This document shows, piece by piece, positions 9,713 through 17,286 of a stretch of DNA of 64,000 nt (position 1 is its first letter; the number at the start of each line of letters is the position of its first letter). This DNA is from an uncultured Cellulophaga sp. (lineage in GTDB: Bacteria; Bacteroidota; Bacteroidia; Flavobacteriales; Flavobacteriaceae): assembly GCA_947492955.1 (NCBI GenBank), contig CANLOV010000004.1:124001-188000 (forward strand). Reading direction: 5' to 3'. Below the pieces are notes generated by a model. It ran no database searches. It had not been told where the DNA came from and saw only the letters and a list, made by a program, of their open reading frames with translations. Made by a program: the position numbers and the translations under genes.

Positions 9713-10983
9713 TGAAAAAGGTACTTATCATTACGTATTATTGGCCACCAGCAGGAGGGCCCGGAGTACAACGATGGTTAAAATTTGTAAAATACCTTAG
9801 CGATTTTAATGTAGAGCCTATTGTTTATATTCCTGAGAACCCGGAATATCCTATGTTAGATAATTCTTTGTTAGCAGATATTCCTAAAGATGTAAAAATA
9901 TATAAGCAGCCAATTTTTGAGCCTTATCGTTTTGCTAGTTTGCTTTCTTCTAAGAAAACAAAGCGAATTAGTTCTGGTATTATAGCAACTAAAGAACAAT
10001 CATTTATAGAGAAAGTATTATTATGGATTAGGGGAAACTTTTTTATTCCTGATGCCCGTAAGTTTTGGATAAAACCATCGGTTAGATTTCTTTCAGATAT
10101 ACTTGTTAAAGAAAGTATAGATACAATAATAACTACTGGGCCACCACATAGTGTACATTTAATAGGACATCAGCTTAAAGAAAAATTAGGAGTGCAATGG
10201 CTGGCAGATTTTAGGGATCCTTGGACATCTATAGGATATCATAAAAAACTAAAGCTAAGTAAAGCATCCGCAAAAAAACATAAAGCCTTAGAGTCGTTGG
10301 TATTAAATAATGCAGATAAGCTTATTGTTACAAGTAATACTACAAAAGAGGAATTTAAAATAAGTACTAAAAAACCTATTGCGGTATTAACAAATGGATA
10401 TGATATTGAAAAAGATGTGGTTACATCTTTAGATGCAAAATTTACAATTTCTCATATAGGTTCTTTATTAACAGGACGTAATCCTAAAAATTTGTGGCAG
10501 GTTTTAAAAGAATTGCTACAAGAGAATGATGCTTTTAAAAATAGTCTAAAATTACAGTTTATAGGAGTTGTTAGCGAAGATGTATTAGCAACATTGCACG
10601 AGTATAATTTAGATGCTTATATAGAGCTTATAGGCTATGTTTCTCATGAAAAAGCTATTGAGTATCAGCACAGTTCACAGGTTTTACTTTTAGCAGAAAT
10701 TAATGCAGAAGAAACCAAAGGGATAATACCAGGAAAGTTATTTGAGTATATGAAAGCCAAGCGCCCTATTTTGGGCGTAGGCCCTAAAGATTGGGATGTA
10801 GCAGCTATTGTACAAGACGTAAATGCAGGTGCAATTTTTGATTATAGTGCTAAAACTGATATAAAAAATGTACTTTTAGATTGGTTTAAGGCCTATCAAA
10901 ATAAAGAACTGAGTATTTCTTCAACCAATATAGAAAAGTATAGTAGAAGGGAACTCACCAGACAACTAGCAGCATATATTTAA
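9712..10983 (+). CDS. GT4-type glycosyltransferase
   Basis: 423-residue GT-B fold glycosyltransferase. The N-terminal start (LIITYYWPPAGGPGVQRWLKF) is characteristic of GT4-like enzymes, and the C-terminal domain contains the donor-binding region with Glu motifs (NAEETKGIIPGKLFEYMKAKRPILGVG). It transfers a sugar from a nucleotide donor at the cytoplasmic face of the inner membrane. It overlaps by one base both the YfhO-like gene before it and the flippase gene after it, which points to a single polysaccharide or glycolipid assembly operon. Sugar donor and acceptor unknown. Confidence 0.87.
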   Translation: MKKVLIITYYWPPAGGPGVQRWLKFVKYLSDFNVEPIVYIPENPEYPMLDNSLLADIPKDVKIYKQPIFEPYRFASLLSSKKTKRISSGIIATKEQSFIEKVLLWIRGNFFIPDARKFWIKPSVRFLSDILVKESIDTIITTGPPHSVHLIGHQLKEKLGVQWLADFRDPWTSIGYHKKLKLSKASAKKHKALESLVLNNADKLIVTSNTTKEEFKISTKKPIAVLTNGYDIEKDVVTSLDAKFTISHIGSLLTGRNPKNLWQVLKELLQENDAFKNSLKLQFIGVVSEDVLATLHEYNLDAYIELIGYVSHEKAIEYQHSSQVLLLAEINAEETKGIIPGKLFEYMKAKRPILGVGPKDWDVAAIVQDVNAGAIFDYSAKTDIKNVLLDWFKAYQNKELSISSTNIEKYSRRELTRQLAAYI

Positions 10984-12449
10984 TGGGAATTGTTTTAAAG
11001 CAGTCTTTAAAAAACACTTTAGTAACGTATTTAGGCTTTGGAATAGGAGCTATAAATACCTTGTTTTTATACACCCGTTTTTTAACCGACGAATATTATG
11101 GCTTGGTAGGAGTTGTACTATCTGCAGCGGCAGTTTTAATGCCAATATTAGCATTTGGAGTACCAAATACTATGATTAAATTTTATAGCGGATATAAAAA
11201 AGAATCAAAAGATAAAGATGCTTTTTTAACCCTAATGCTAGTATTACCCTTAATATTAATGTTTCCTATAGCAATAATTTCATATGTTTCTTATGATGTT
11301 ATAGACAATTTTTTATCTAAAAAAAATCCTATTGTAAAAGGGTATATCTGGTATATTTTCCTTGTTGGTATGGCAATGGCCTATTTTGAAGTGTTTTATG
11401 CTTGGGCAAAAGTGCAAATGAAATCGGTCTTTGGAAATTTTATGAAAGAAGTGTTTGTTAGGCTTTGTGTAAGTATATTACTGATACTTGTTTATTTAAA
11501 AATTATTTCAGTAGAAGCCTTTTTAAAAGCATTAGTGGTTGTTTATATACTTAGAACTCTTATTATGAAAGTATATGCTTACTATCTAAGAAAGCCTAAA
11601 CTAAACTTTAAATTTCCAGCAAATACAAAATTAATATTAAGCTATAGTTCATTAATTATATTAGGAGCATCGGCAGCAGCTATATTGTTAGAGGTAGATA
11701 AGGTAATGATAAATCAGTATATAAAGATAAAGAATGTAGCCTATTATAGTGTGGCTATCTATATTGCTACCGTTATTGCTGTGCCATCTAGAGCAATGCA
11801 CCAAATTACCTATCCTTTAACGGGTGAACTTATGAATAGAAAGGATACAACGGCATTAAAACAACTGTACCAAAGAAGTTCACTAACCCTATTTATAATA
11901 GCAGGACTTATTTATGTATTAATTATTTTAAACCTAAATGATTTATACACTTTTTTACCAGAAGATTATAGTAAAGGATTTTTAGTAGTACTTTTAATAG
12001 GCCTAGCAAAGGTGTTTGATGCTTTGTTAGGGAATGTAAATGCCATATTGTACAATTCCGATTATTATAAAACAGTAATGTTTATGGGAGCTTTTTTGGC
12101 TATATGTACTATCTTTTTTAATATGTGGCTAATTCCTAATTACGGACTTACAGGAGCTGCGTATGCTACTTTTTTGGCGATAAGCATTTATAATTTAACA
12201 AAAATTGTGTTTGTAAAAATTAAGTTTAATATGTTGCCTTTTACCATAGATGTAGCTAAAGTTCTATTGCTATTGTTAGTTTTAGGAGGAGGGTTTTATT
12301 TTTTACAATTACCGTTTCATCCCATATTAAACATTTTAATAAAGAGCCTTTTAATAGTGTTCCTTTTTGTAAGTATTATTTATAGGTTTAAAATATCAGA
12401 AGATGTGTATGGAGTGATTTCTAAATATTTTAATAAGGAAAATAAGTAA
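10983..12449 (+). CDS. oligosaccharide flippase / polysaccharide biosynthesis (Wzx-like) protein
   Basis: 488 residues with about 14 predicted membrane helices, beginning LKQSLKNTLVTYLGFGIGAINTLFLYTRFL, a typical start for Wzx/RfbX-type flippases of the MOP superfamily. It probably flips a lipid-linked oligosaccharide across the inner membrane. The ATG overlaps the stop of the glycosyltransferase (TAATG), completing the YfhO-GT-flippase unit. No plus-strand terminator follows directly; the hairpin downstream has its T run only on the minus strand. Confidence 0.87.
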   Translation: MGIVLKQSLKNTLVTYLGFGIGAINTLFLYTRFLTDEYYGLVGVVLSAAAVLMPILAFGVPNTMIKFYSGYKKESKDKDAFLTLMLVLPLILMFPIAIISYVSYDVIDNFLSKKNPIVKGYIWYIFLVGMAMAYFEVFYAWAKVQMKSVFGNFMKEVFVRLCVSILLILVYLKIISVEAFLKALVVVYILRTLIMKVYAYYLRKPKLNFKFPANTKLILSYSSLIILGASAAAILLEVDKVMINQYIKIKNVAYYSVAIYIATVIAVPSRAMHQITYPLTGELMNRKDTTALKQLYQRSSLTLFIIAGLIYVLIILNLNDLYTFLPEDYSKGFLVVLLIGLAKVFDALLGNVNAILYNSDYYKTVMFMGAFLAICTIFFNMWLIPNYGLTGAAYATFLAISIYNLTKIVFVKIKFNMLPFTIDVAKVLLLLLVLGGGFYFLQLPFHPILNILIKSLLIVFLFVSIIYRFKISEDVYGVISKYFNKENK

Positions 12450-12464
12450 GTATAATGCAAGAAT

Positions 12465-12499
12465 AAAAAAAACTCCGCAGGAATAAATTCTCTGCGGAG
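12465..12499 (-). terminator. intrinsic terminator of the basic secreted protein gene
   Basis: Stem CTCCGCAG (12473-12480) with CTGCGGAG (12492-12499). The A8 run at 12465-12472 becomes a T run on the minus strand, so it serves the minus-strand gene ending at 12532; there is no T run on the plus-strand side. Confidence 0.75.
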
Positions 12500-12531
12500 C
12501 CTTATACAACTAACCAACCTAAAAACAATCT

Positions 12532-13731
12532 TTATCTACGGCTTCTGTATGTAGAAGTAGTAGTTTTACTTCTTTGTGGTGTACTAACTGTTCTTTTAGA
12601 ACTTCTAGTATTACCAGAGCTTCTATAGCTTCTACTTGGAGTAGTAGCTCTTGGTGTAACAGTTCTTTGTGTTCTAGTACTTGTTACAGCTCTATTATTA
12701 TTATTTCTTACAACAGGTTTTCTATACGTAGTAGTGCTTCTTGTTACAGTAGTACTTCTAGGCGTTCTAGTCACCTCTCTTGTATTTACAGTTCTTTTTG
12801 ATGGAGATTTAGTATATCTAGTACTTTCTCCTTTACGATAGTTACTATTTTTTATAGTAGAACTTCTGTGATCATTTTTTCTATTGTAATCAGAGCTACG
12901 AGTTACAGTTCTGTTATCTCTGTTGTTTTTTGCTCTGTTATAGTTAGATGATCTATAGGTATCTGTTCTATTAGTTCTATAATTAGAATTAGATTTTCTA
13001 TACCCGTCACTTCTGTTACTTCTATAATTACGAGCTACAGCTCTTCTGTCATTTCTATAAATTTTTTCTCTTTTGTAATTAGATCTATTGTTATAGTTAT
13101 AACGGTGACCAATTTTAGCATAAGATCTTCTAAAGTTATTTCTATATGGTTTATAATAGCTATAACGTATTGGCGTATAATATCTTCTGTAAGGTCTGTA
13201 GTTTACTAAACATAGGTTTACTGCAGGTCTTGCAAAATACCTATGAAAAGGTCTGTACACATAACGTCTGTTAAAATCATTTATGTATCCATTACAGTGG
13301 CTGTAAACCCCTCTGTTATAATATACATTTAAACCACCTACACGACTTACTCTGTTGTTTAAATAGCGTACATCTATATTACCTATTGTTGCAACACGAC
13401 CGTAGTAATCGTAAAAAACAGGAACATTTTCTACTTGTATTACCGCTCCGTAATCATCATACTGTACATAAGCGTTATAATCGTATCCAGAATTATAAGT
13501 AATACTTACATTATTAAAATTAGCATTAGCACTAAATCTTGCTCTGTTATCTATATAAAAATCAAATTCACCATCTGGGTAAACTGAAAACGTAATGCCG
13601 TTTTCTACAAAAATAAATGAGTTATTGTAGTTATAAGCATTGCGGATTGCAACCTTATCATCTACTGTATTAGCGATAGTACTCTGAGCACCAAAAACAA
13701 GGGCTATAAAAAGGAGTATTAAATTTTTCAT
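12532..13731 (-). CDS. secreted protein with a long Arg/Tyr/Ser/Thr-rich basic tail
   Basis: 399 residues with a signal peptide (MKNLILLFIALVFGAQSTIA). Residues about 30-150 form a conserved-looking domain rich in Tyr/Asn/Asp (FVENGITFSVYPDGEFDFYID; NVPVFYDYYGRVATIGNIDVRY). From about residue 155 to the end the protein is low-complexity and extremely basic, first Tyr/Arg/Asn-rich, then Arg/Ser/Thr-rich (RSTTVTRSTTTYRKP). No catalytic motif is visible. Homologous N-terminal domains occur as hypothetical proteins in Flavobacteriaceae as far as I recall. It could bind acidic polymers such as DNA, LPS or polysaccharide outside the cell (inference only). Codon use is ordinary apart from the composition bias. 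Confidence 0.65.
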   Translation of the reverse strand: MKNLILLFIALVFGAQSTIANTVDDKVAIRNAYNYNNSFIFVENGITFSVYPDGEFDFYIDNRARFSANANFNNVSITYNSGYDYNAYVQYDDYGAVIQVENVPVFYDYYGRVATIGNIDVRYLNNRVSRVGGLNVYYNRGVYSHCNGYINDFNRRYVYRPFHRYFARPAVNLCLVNYRPYRRYYTPIRYSYYKPYRNNFRRSYAKIGHRYNYNNRSNYKREKIYRNDRRAVARNYRSNRSDGYRKSNSNYRTNRTDTYRSSNYNRAKNNRDNRTVTRSSDYNRKNDHRSSTIKNSNYRKGESTRYTKSPSKRTVNTREVTRTPRSTTVTRSTTTYRKPVVRNNNNRAVTSTRTQRTVTPRATTPSRSYRSSGNTRSSKRTVSTPQRSKTTTSTYRSRR

Positions 13732-13979
13732 GATATAAGGTTTTAAAAATTATCAAGTGGAAATAGTCACACTTGCAAAGTATATTACAAACAGCGTGCC
13801 AAAAAAATAAAACTACTGATTATTAGGTGTTTAAGATATTTTGTTTTTTCTATTTTTTTATTTTAGGGTATAAAACTTCTATTTTAAGAGTGTTTTTTTC
13901 ATAGTTTTTGTCTAATAGCTTATTTATTGGTTTATTTTTAAGATATAATAAGGAGAAATTAATATCGTACAATATAAAA

Positions 13980-14441
13980 GTGGTAAGTATTAAAAGAACA
14001 GATTCTAGTGATACCGATTTTCAAAAATTGGTTAAAGAATTAGACTTGGATTTAGGAGTATATTATAAAGAGGAAACTTCTTTTTATGTAGAACTAAATG
14101 CTATTGATAAAATAAAACATACTGTTATTGTTTATGATGAAGAGCAAAACCCAGTTGGCTGTGGAGGAATTAAAGAATATTCTCCTGTAGCAGTAGAAAT
14201 TAAAAGAATGTATGTTTTGCCAAATTACAGAGGAAAAGGAATGGCAACATTGGTGTTAAATGAATTAGAAAATTGGGCTAAAGAACTTAATTTTAAAAAA
14301 TGTATCCTAGAAACACTTAAAGAGAAACCATATGCTATTAGATTTTATAAAAAGAATAATTATAAGACGATTCCCAATTTTGGAGAATATATAAAAGCAG
14401 AAAATAGTATCTGTTTTCTGAAAGAACTAAATTTAAGCTGA
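13980..14441 (+). CDS. GNAT family N-acetyltransferase
   Basis: GNAT fold with the acetyl-CoA-binding motif in VLPNYRGKGMATLVLNEL, preceded by VGCGGIKEY (beta 3/4 strands) and followed by the C-terminal FYKKNNYKTI motif common to small N-acetyltransferases. No ATG is available near the N terminus. The open frame reaches back to a TTG at 13908, but the first 24 codons do not look conserved; a GTG at 13980 (VVSIKRTD) gives a protein of normal length, and that start is chosen here with low certainty. Probable cytoplasmic acetyltransferase; substrate unknown. It begins a plus-strand run with an SRPBCC protein and a serine hydrolase. Confidence 0.8.
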   Translation: MVSIKRTDSSDTDFQKLVKELDLDLGVYYKEETSFYVELNAIDKIKHTVIVYDEEQNPVGCGGIKEYSPVAVEIKRMYVLPNYRGKGMATLVLNELENWAKELNFKKCILETLKEKPYAIRFYKKNNYKTIPNFGEYIKAENSICFLKELNLS

Positions 14442-14474
14442 GTATTAAAAGACGTAATTTTAGATTAAAAACTA

Positions 14475-14966
14475 ATGCCAAAAATTAAATTAAAAACAAT
14501 TATAAATGCCGATAGGAAAATTGTATTTGATTTATCTAGAAGTATTGATTTACACAAAATATCTACTGAACATACCGATGAAGAAGCTATAGGTGGTATT
14601 ACAAGCGGTTTAATAGGACTAAACCAATCTGTAACTTGGAAAGCCAAACACTTTGGATTTTACCAGGTATTAACTTCTAAAATTACAGTGTACGATGCTC
14701 CTAATTATTTTGTAGATGAGATGCTTAGTGGTGCTTTTAAAAGATTTAAGCATCAGCATATTTTTAATAGTGTAGGCGCAACTACAGAAATGATAGATGT
14801 ATTTGATTATGAGTCTCCTTATGGTATTTTTGGTAGATTAGCTGATACATTATTTCTTAAAAAATACATGAAAAATCTACTAGAGAAAAGAAATAAAACA
14901 ATTAAAGATTATGCCGAATCTAATAAATGGATACCTTTATTAGCAATAAATAATAATTTAAAATGA
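14475..14966 (+). CDS. SRPBCC (START-like) family protein
   Basis: 163 residues with the pattern of the polyketide-cyclase/START-like SRPBCC superfamily: an N-terminal strand with INADRKIVFDLSRSIDLH, a central VTWKAKHFGFYQVLTSKIT sheet, a FKHQHIFNSVG strand and a C-terminal helix (LADTLFLKKYMKNLLEKRN). These proteins bind hydrophobic ligands in a helix-grip cavity; some homologues in Bacteroidota are annotated as cell-division or cyclase-type proteins. It overlaps the downstream serine hydrolase by four bases (ATGA), so the two are coupled. Specific ligand unknown. Confidence 0.75.
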   Translation: MPKIKLKTIINADRKIVFDLSRSIDLHKISTEHTDEEAIGGITSGLIGLNQSVTWKAKHFGFYQVLTSKITVYDAPNYFVDEMLSGAFKRFKHQHIFNSVGATTEMIDVFDYESPYGIFGRLADTLFLKKYMKNLLEKRNKTIKDYAESNKWIPLLAINNNLK

Positions 14967-16114
14967 AACGATTTTTTAAATTTTTAAAAGGGCTAGGTAT
15001 TTTTTTAGCTTTACTAGTAATCTTACTTTACATTTTTGATTATGAATATATTTTACGAGGAGTTCGTATTGTATATTTAACAGGACATAAAACAGCTTAT
15101 ATAGACGACACACCACATTTTGATACACGAATTATAGAAAATGGCAATGTGCAAGAGTGGGAAAACCACTCGGATTATAATAAAGCAGCTCCCACTAAAA
15201 AATTAAATGCTGTAAATAAAGATTTGGGTACTGTAGCTTTTCTTATTATAAAGGATAATAAAATATGGTATGAGAATTATGCGGAGGGGTATAGTGCGCA
15301 GAGCGAAACAAATTCCTTTTCCATGGCAAAGAGTATTACTACAGCATTACTTTTTAAAGCCATTGGTGATGGTTATGTAGAAAGTTTAGATACACCTGTT
15401 ATTAATTTTTTACCTGAGATAGGAGGGGAATATGCTGCTAACTTAACGGTAGGCGATTTATCTTCAATGGCATCGAGTTTAAATTGGGTAGAAAGTTATT
15501 CTAGTCCATTTTCATTAACAGCAAGAGCTAATTATGCCTATAATATTAGGCAAACAATACTAGGTTTACAAGTAGTAGAAAAACCAGGAACATCGTATAA
15601 ATATTTAAGTGGAGCTACACAATTATTAGGTCTGGTAATAGAAAAAGCTACTAAAAAAACACTAACAAACTATTTAAGTGAAAGTTTTTGGAAACCAATG
15701 GGGATGAACCAAAACGCGCAATGGCAGTTAGATAGTGAGGAAAGCGGAATGGAAAAAGCTTTTTGTTGTATCGCCAGTAATGCTAGAGATTTTGCAAAGT
15801 TTGGTCGTTTATGGTCTCAGAATGGAAATTGGAATGGAGAACAAATAATACCTAAAGAATTAGCTGTACTAGCTCAAAAACCACGGTTTATAGAGTCTGC
15901 TAATTATGGTTATGGATTGTGGTTAGAGACCTATAAAGGCAAAAAAATAAGCTATATGCGTGGTATACTAGGGCAATATGTAATTAGTATACCAGAAGAT
16001 AATATTATTATTGTTCGTTTAGGTCACCATAGAGGTAGAGCAAAAAACGGAAGTTTACATGCAGAGGATTTTTATAGTTATATAGATGAAAGTTATAAGA
16101 TGCTTAGCAATTAA
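14963..16114 (+). CDS. membrane-anchored serine hydrolase, beta-lactamase/transpeptidase-like fold
   Basis: 383 residues with an N-terminal membrane anchor (FLKGLGIFLALLVILLYIF), then a class C beta-lactamase-type domain. The nucleophile motif SxxK is seen as SMAK in TNSFSMAKSITTALL, and the Tyr motif is probably YKYLSGATQLL. The C-terminal KTG-like box is not obvious, with GHHRGRA in that position. Family members include penicillin-binding-protein-like carboxypeptidases and esterases such as EstB; the exact reaction is not decided. It is probably exported with the active site in the periplasm, and coupled to the SRPBCC gene by a four-base overlap. Confidence 0.8.
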   Translation: MKRFFKFLKGLGIFLALLVILLYIFDYEYILRGVRIVYLTGHKTAYIDDTPHFDTRIIENGNVQEWENHSDYNKAAPTKKLNAVNKDLGTVAFLIIKDNKIWYENYAEGYSAQSETNSFSMAKSITTALLFKAIGDGYVESLDTPVINFLPEIGGEYAANLTVGDLSSMASSLNWVESYSSPFSLTARANYAYNIRQTILGLQVVEKPGTSYKYLSGATQLLGLVIEKATKKTLTNYLSESFWKPMGMNQNAQWQLDSEESGMEKAFCCIASNARDFAKFGRLWSQNGNWNGEQIIPKELAVLAQKPRFIESANYGYGLWLETYKGKKISYMRGILGQYVISIPEDNIIIVRLGHHRGRAKNGSLHAEDFYSYIDESYKMLSN

Positions 16115-16165
16115 ATTTTTTTAATTTTCATTAAATACTTTTCTTTGAGATATTAATTTACTTTA

Positions 16166-17215
16166 ATGAAGAATTTAGTAACCTGTAAAAATTGCGAGGA
16201 GCAATTTAAAGAAAATTTTAAATTTTGTCCTTTTTGCGGGCAACAAGCCATAGAAAAATTAACAGTAGGCATTTTATTTTACAATACATTAAGCAATTAT
16301 TTATCTTTTGATGCTCGTTTTTTTAGGAGTTTAATTCCTTTATTATTTAAGCCTGGTTATTTAGCTTCTAAATTTATTAGCGGAAAACGTATGCTGTACC
16401 TACACCCAGCAAAAATGTATTTATTTAGTACGGTTGTATTTTTCTTTTTGTTTTCTTTTATTCAGAAAAAACATGTTTTTGGATTAAACAAAGCTATAGA
16501 AAAAGGTAGTAGTGCAGTATTAAATATTGATGATGTAAGAGAGCAAGCAATTAAAGACTCAATTACACATGTTAATTATCAAAATAATTTAAAACAACAG
16601 AAATATATTCCGAATGTTATAAAAAAGAAAATGGATTCTATGGCTAATCCTGCAAATACAAATAAAGAACTACTAAAAATGAATTATGTTGTAAAAGAAA
16701 TAGATTCATTAATTGCTATAAATGCTGATGAGGAAGTTATTTATAAAGTAATGGGAAAGGAAGGCGATGGGTGGTTTGAAAAACGTTTTTATCGTCAATC
16801 TCTAAGGTTGTATAAATCTAAACAAGGAGGAAGTATTCTACAAACTTTTTATAATGAAATACCAATTGCATTATTTTTCTTATTACCAATATTTGCTCTG
16901 ATTATAAATATGCTATTTAAGAAAAAAGGCGGTTATGCGCATCATTTAGTATTTAGTTTTTACTTTTTTGCATTTGTTTTTTTAGTTTTCAGTTTTGTTA
17001 TTGGAACTAATTTTATTTGGAATGTGCCTAATTGGATAGATTGGGTATTAGTATTATCTACTTTTATATATTTTATAATTTCATTAAATAAATTTTATAA
17101 AGAGAGTAAATTTAGAACTTTTTACAAGGCATGTATAACTGGTTTTGTGTTTTCAGCGCTTATAATTCCAATGGCTATTGTTACTATGGTAGTATTTTCG
17201 TTTTTATTTTATTAA
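16166..17215 (+). CDS. DUF3667 domain membrane protein with N-terminal zinc ribbon
   Basis: 349 residues. The N terminus has a rubredoxin-like zinc ribbon with two CxxC knuckles (CKNCEEQFKENFKFCPFCG), followed by the DUF3667 region (FFRSLIPLLFKPGYLASKFISGKRMLYLHPAKMYLFSTV) and about five membrane helices toward the C terminus. Function unknown in the family; the layout suggests a cytoplasmic zinc ribbon attached to an inner-membrane domain. Monocistronic looking, 51 bases after the hydrolase and followed by a strong terminator. Confidence 0.8.
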   Translation: MKNLVTCKNCEEQFKENFKFCPFCGQQAIEKLTVGILFYNTLSNYLSFDARFFRSLIPLLFKPGYLASKFISGKRMLYLHPAKMYLFSTVVFFFLFSFIQKKHVFGLNKAIEKGSSAVLNIDDVREQAIKDSITHVNYQNNLKQQKYIPNVIKKKMDSMANPANTNKELLKMNYVVKEIDSLIAINADEEVIYKVMGKEGDGWFEKRFYRQSLRLYKSKQGGSILQTFYNEIPIALFFLLPIFALIINMLFKKKGGYAHHLVFSFYFFAFVFLVFSFVIGTNFIWNVPNWIDWVLVLSTFIYFIISLNKFYKESKFRTFYKACITGFVFSALIIPMAIVTMVVFSFLFY

Positions 17216-17240
17216 TGGCAGTATGATATAATAGTATATA

Positions 17241-17278
17241 AAAGCGAGGTTTGCAATAGAATTAACCTCGCTTTTTTT
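17241..17278. terminator. bidirectional terminator between DUF3667 gene and uvrA
   Basis: Perfect 11-bp stem AAAGCGAGGTT (17241-17251) with AACCTCGCTTT (17264-17274), 12-base loop, T7 on the plus strand and an A/T-rich tail on the minus side. It separates convergent genes. Confidence 0.85.
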
Positions 17279-17286
17279 GTATTCTT

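Noticed and set aside
12473-12499. Hairpin as terminator of the flippase operon
   Set aside because: No T run on the plus strand; the A run before the stem makes it a minus-strand terminator.
12574-12801. Ser/Cys-rich plus-strand frame
   Set aside because: Antisense of the low-complexity Arg/Ser/Thr tail of the secreted protein; composition is forced by the other strand.
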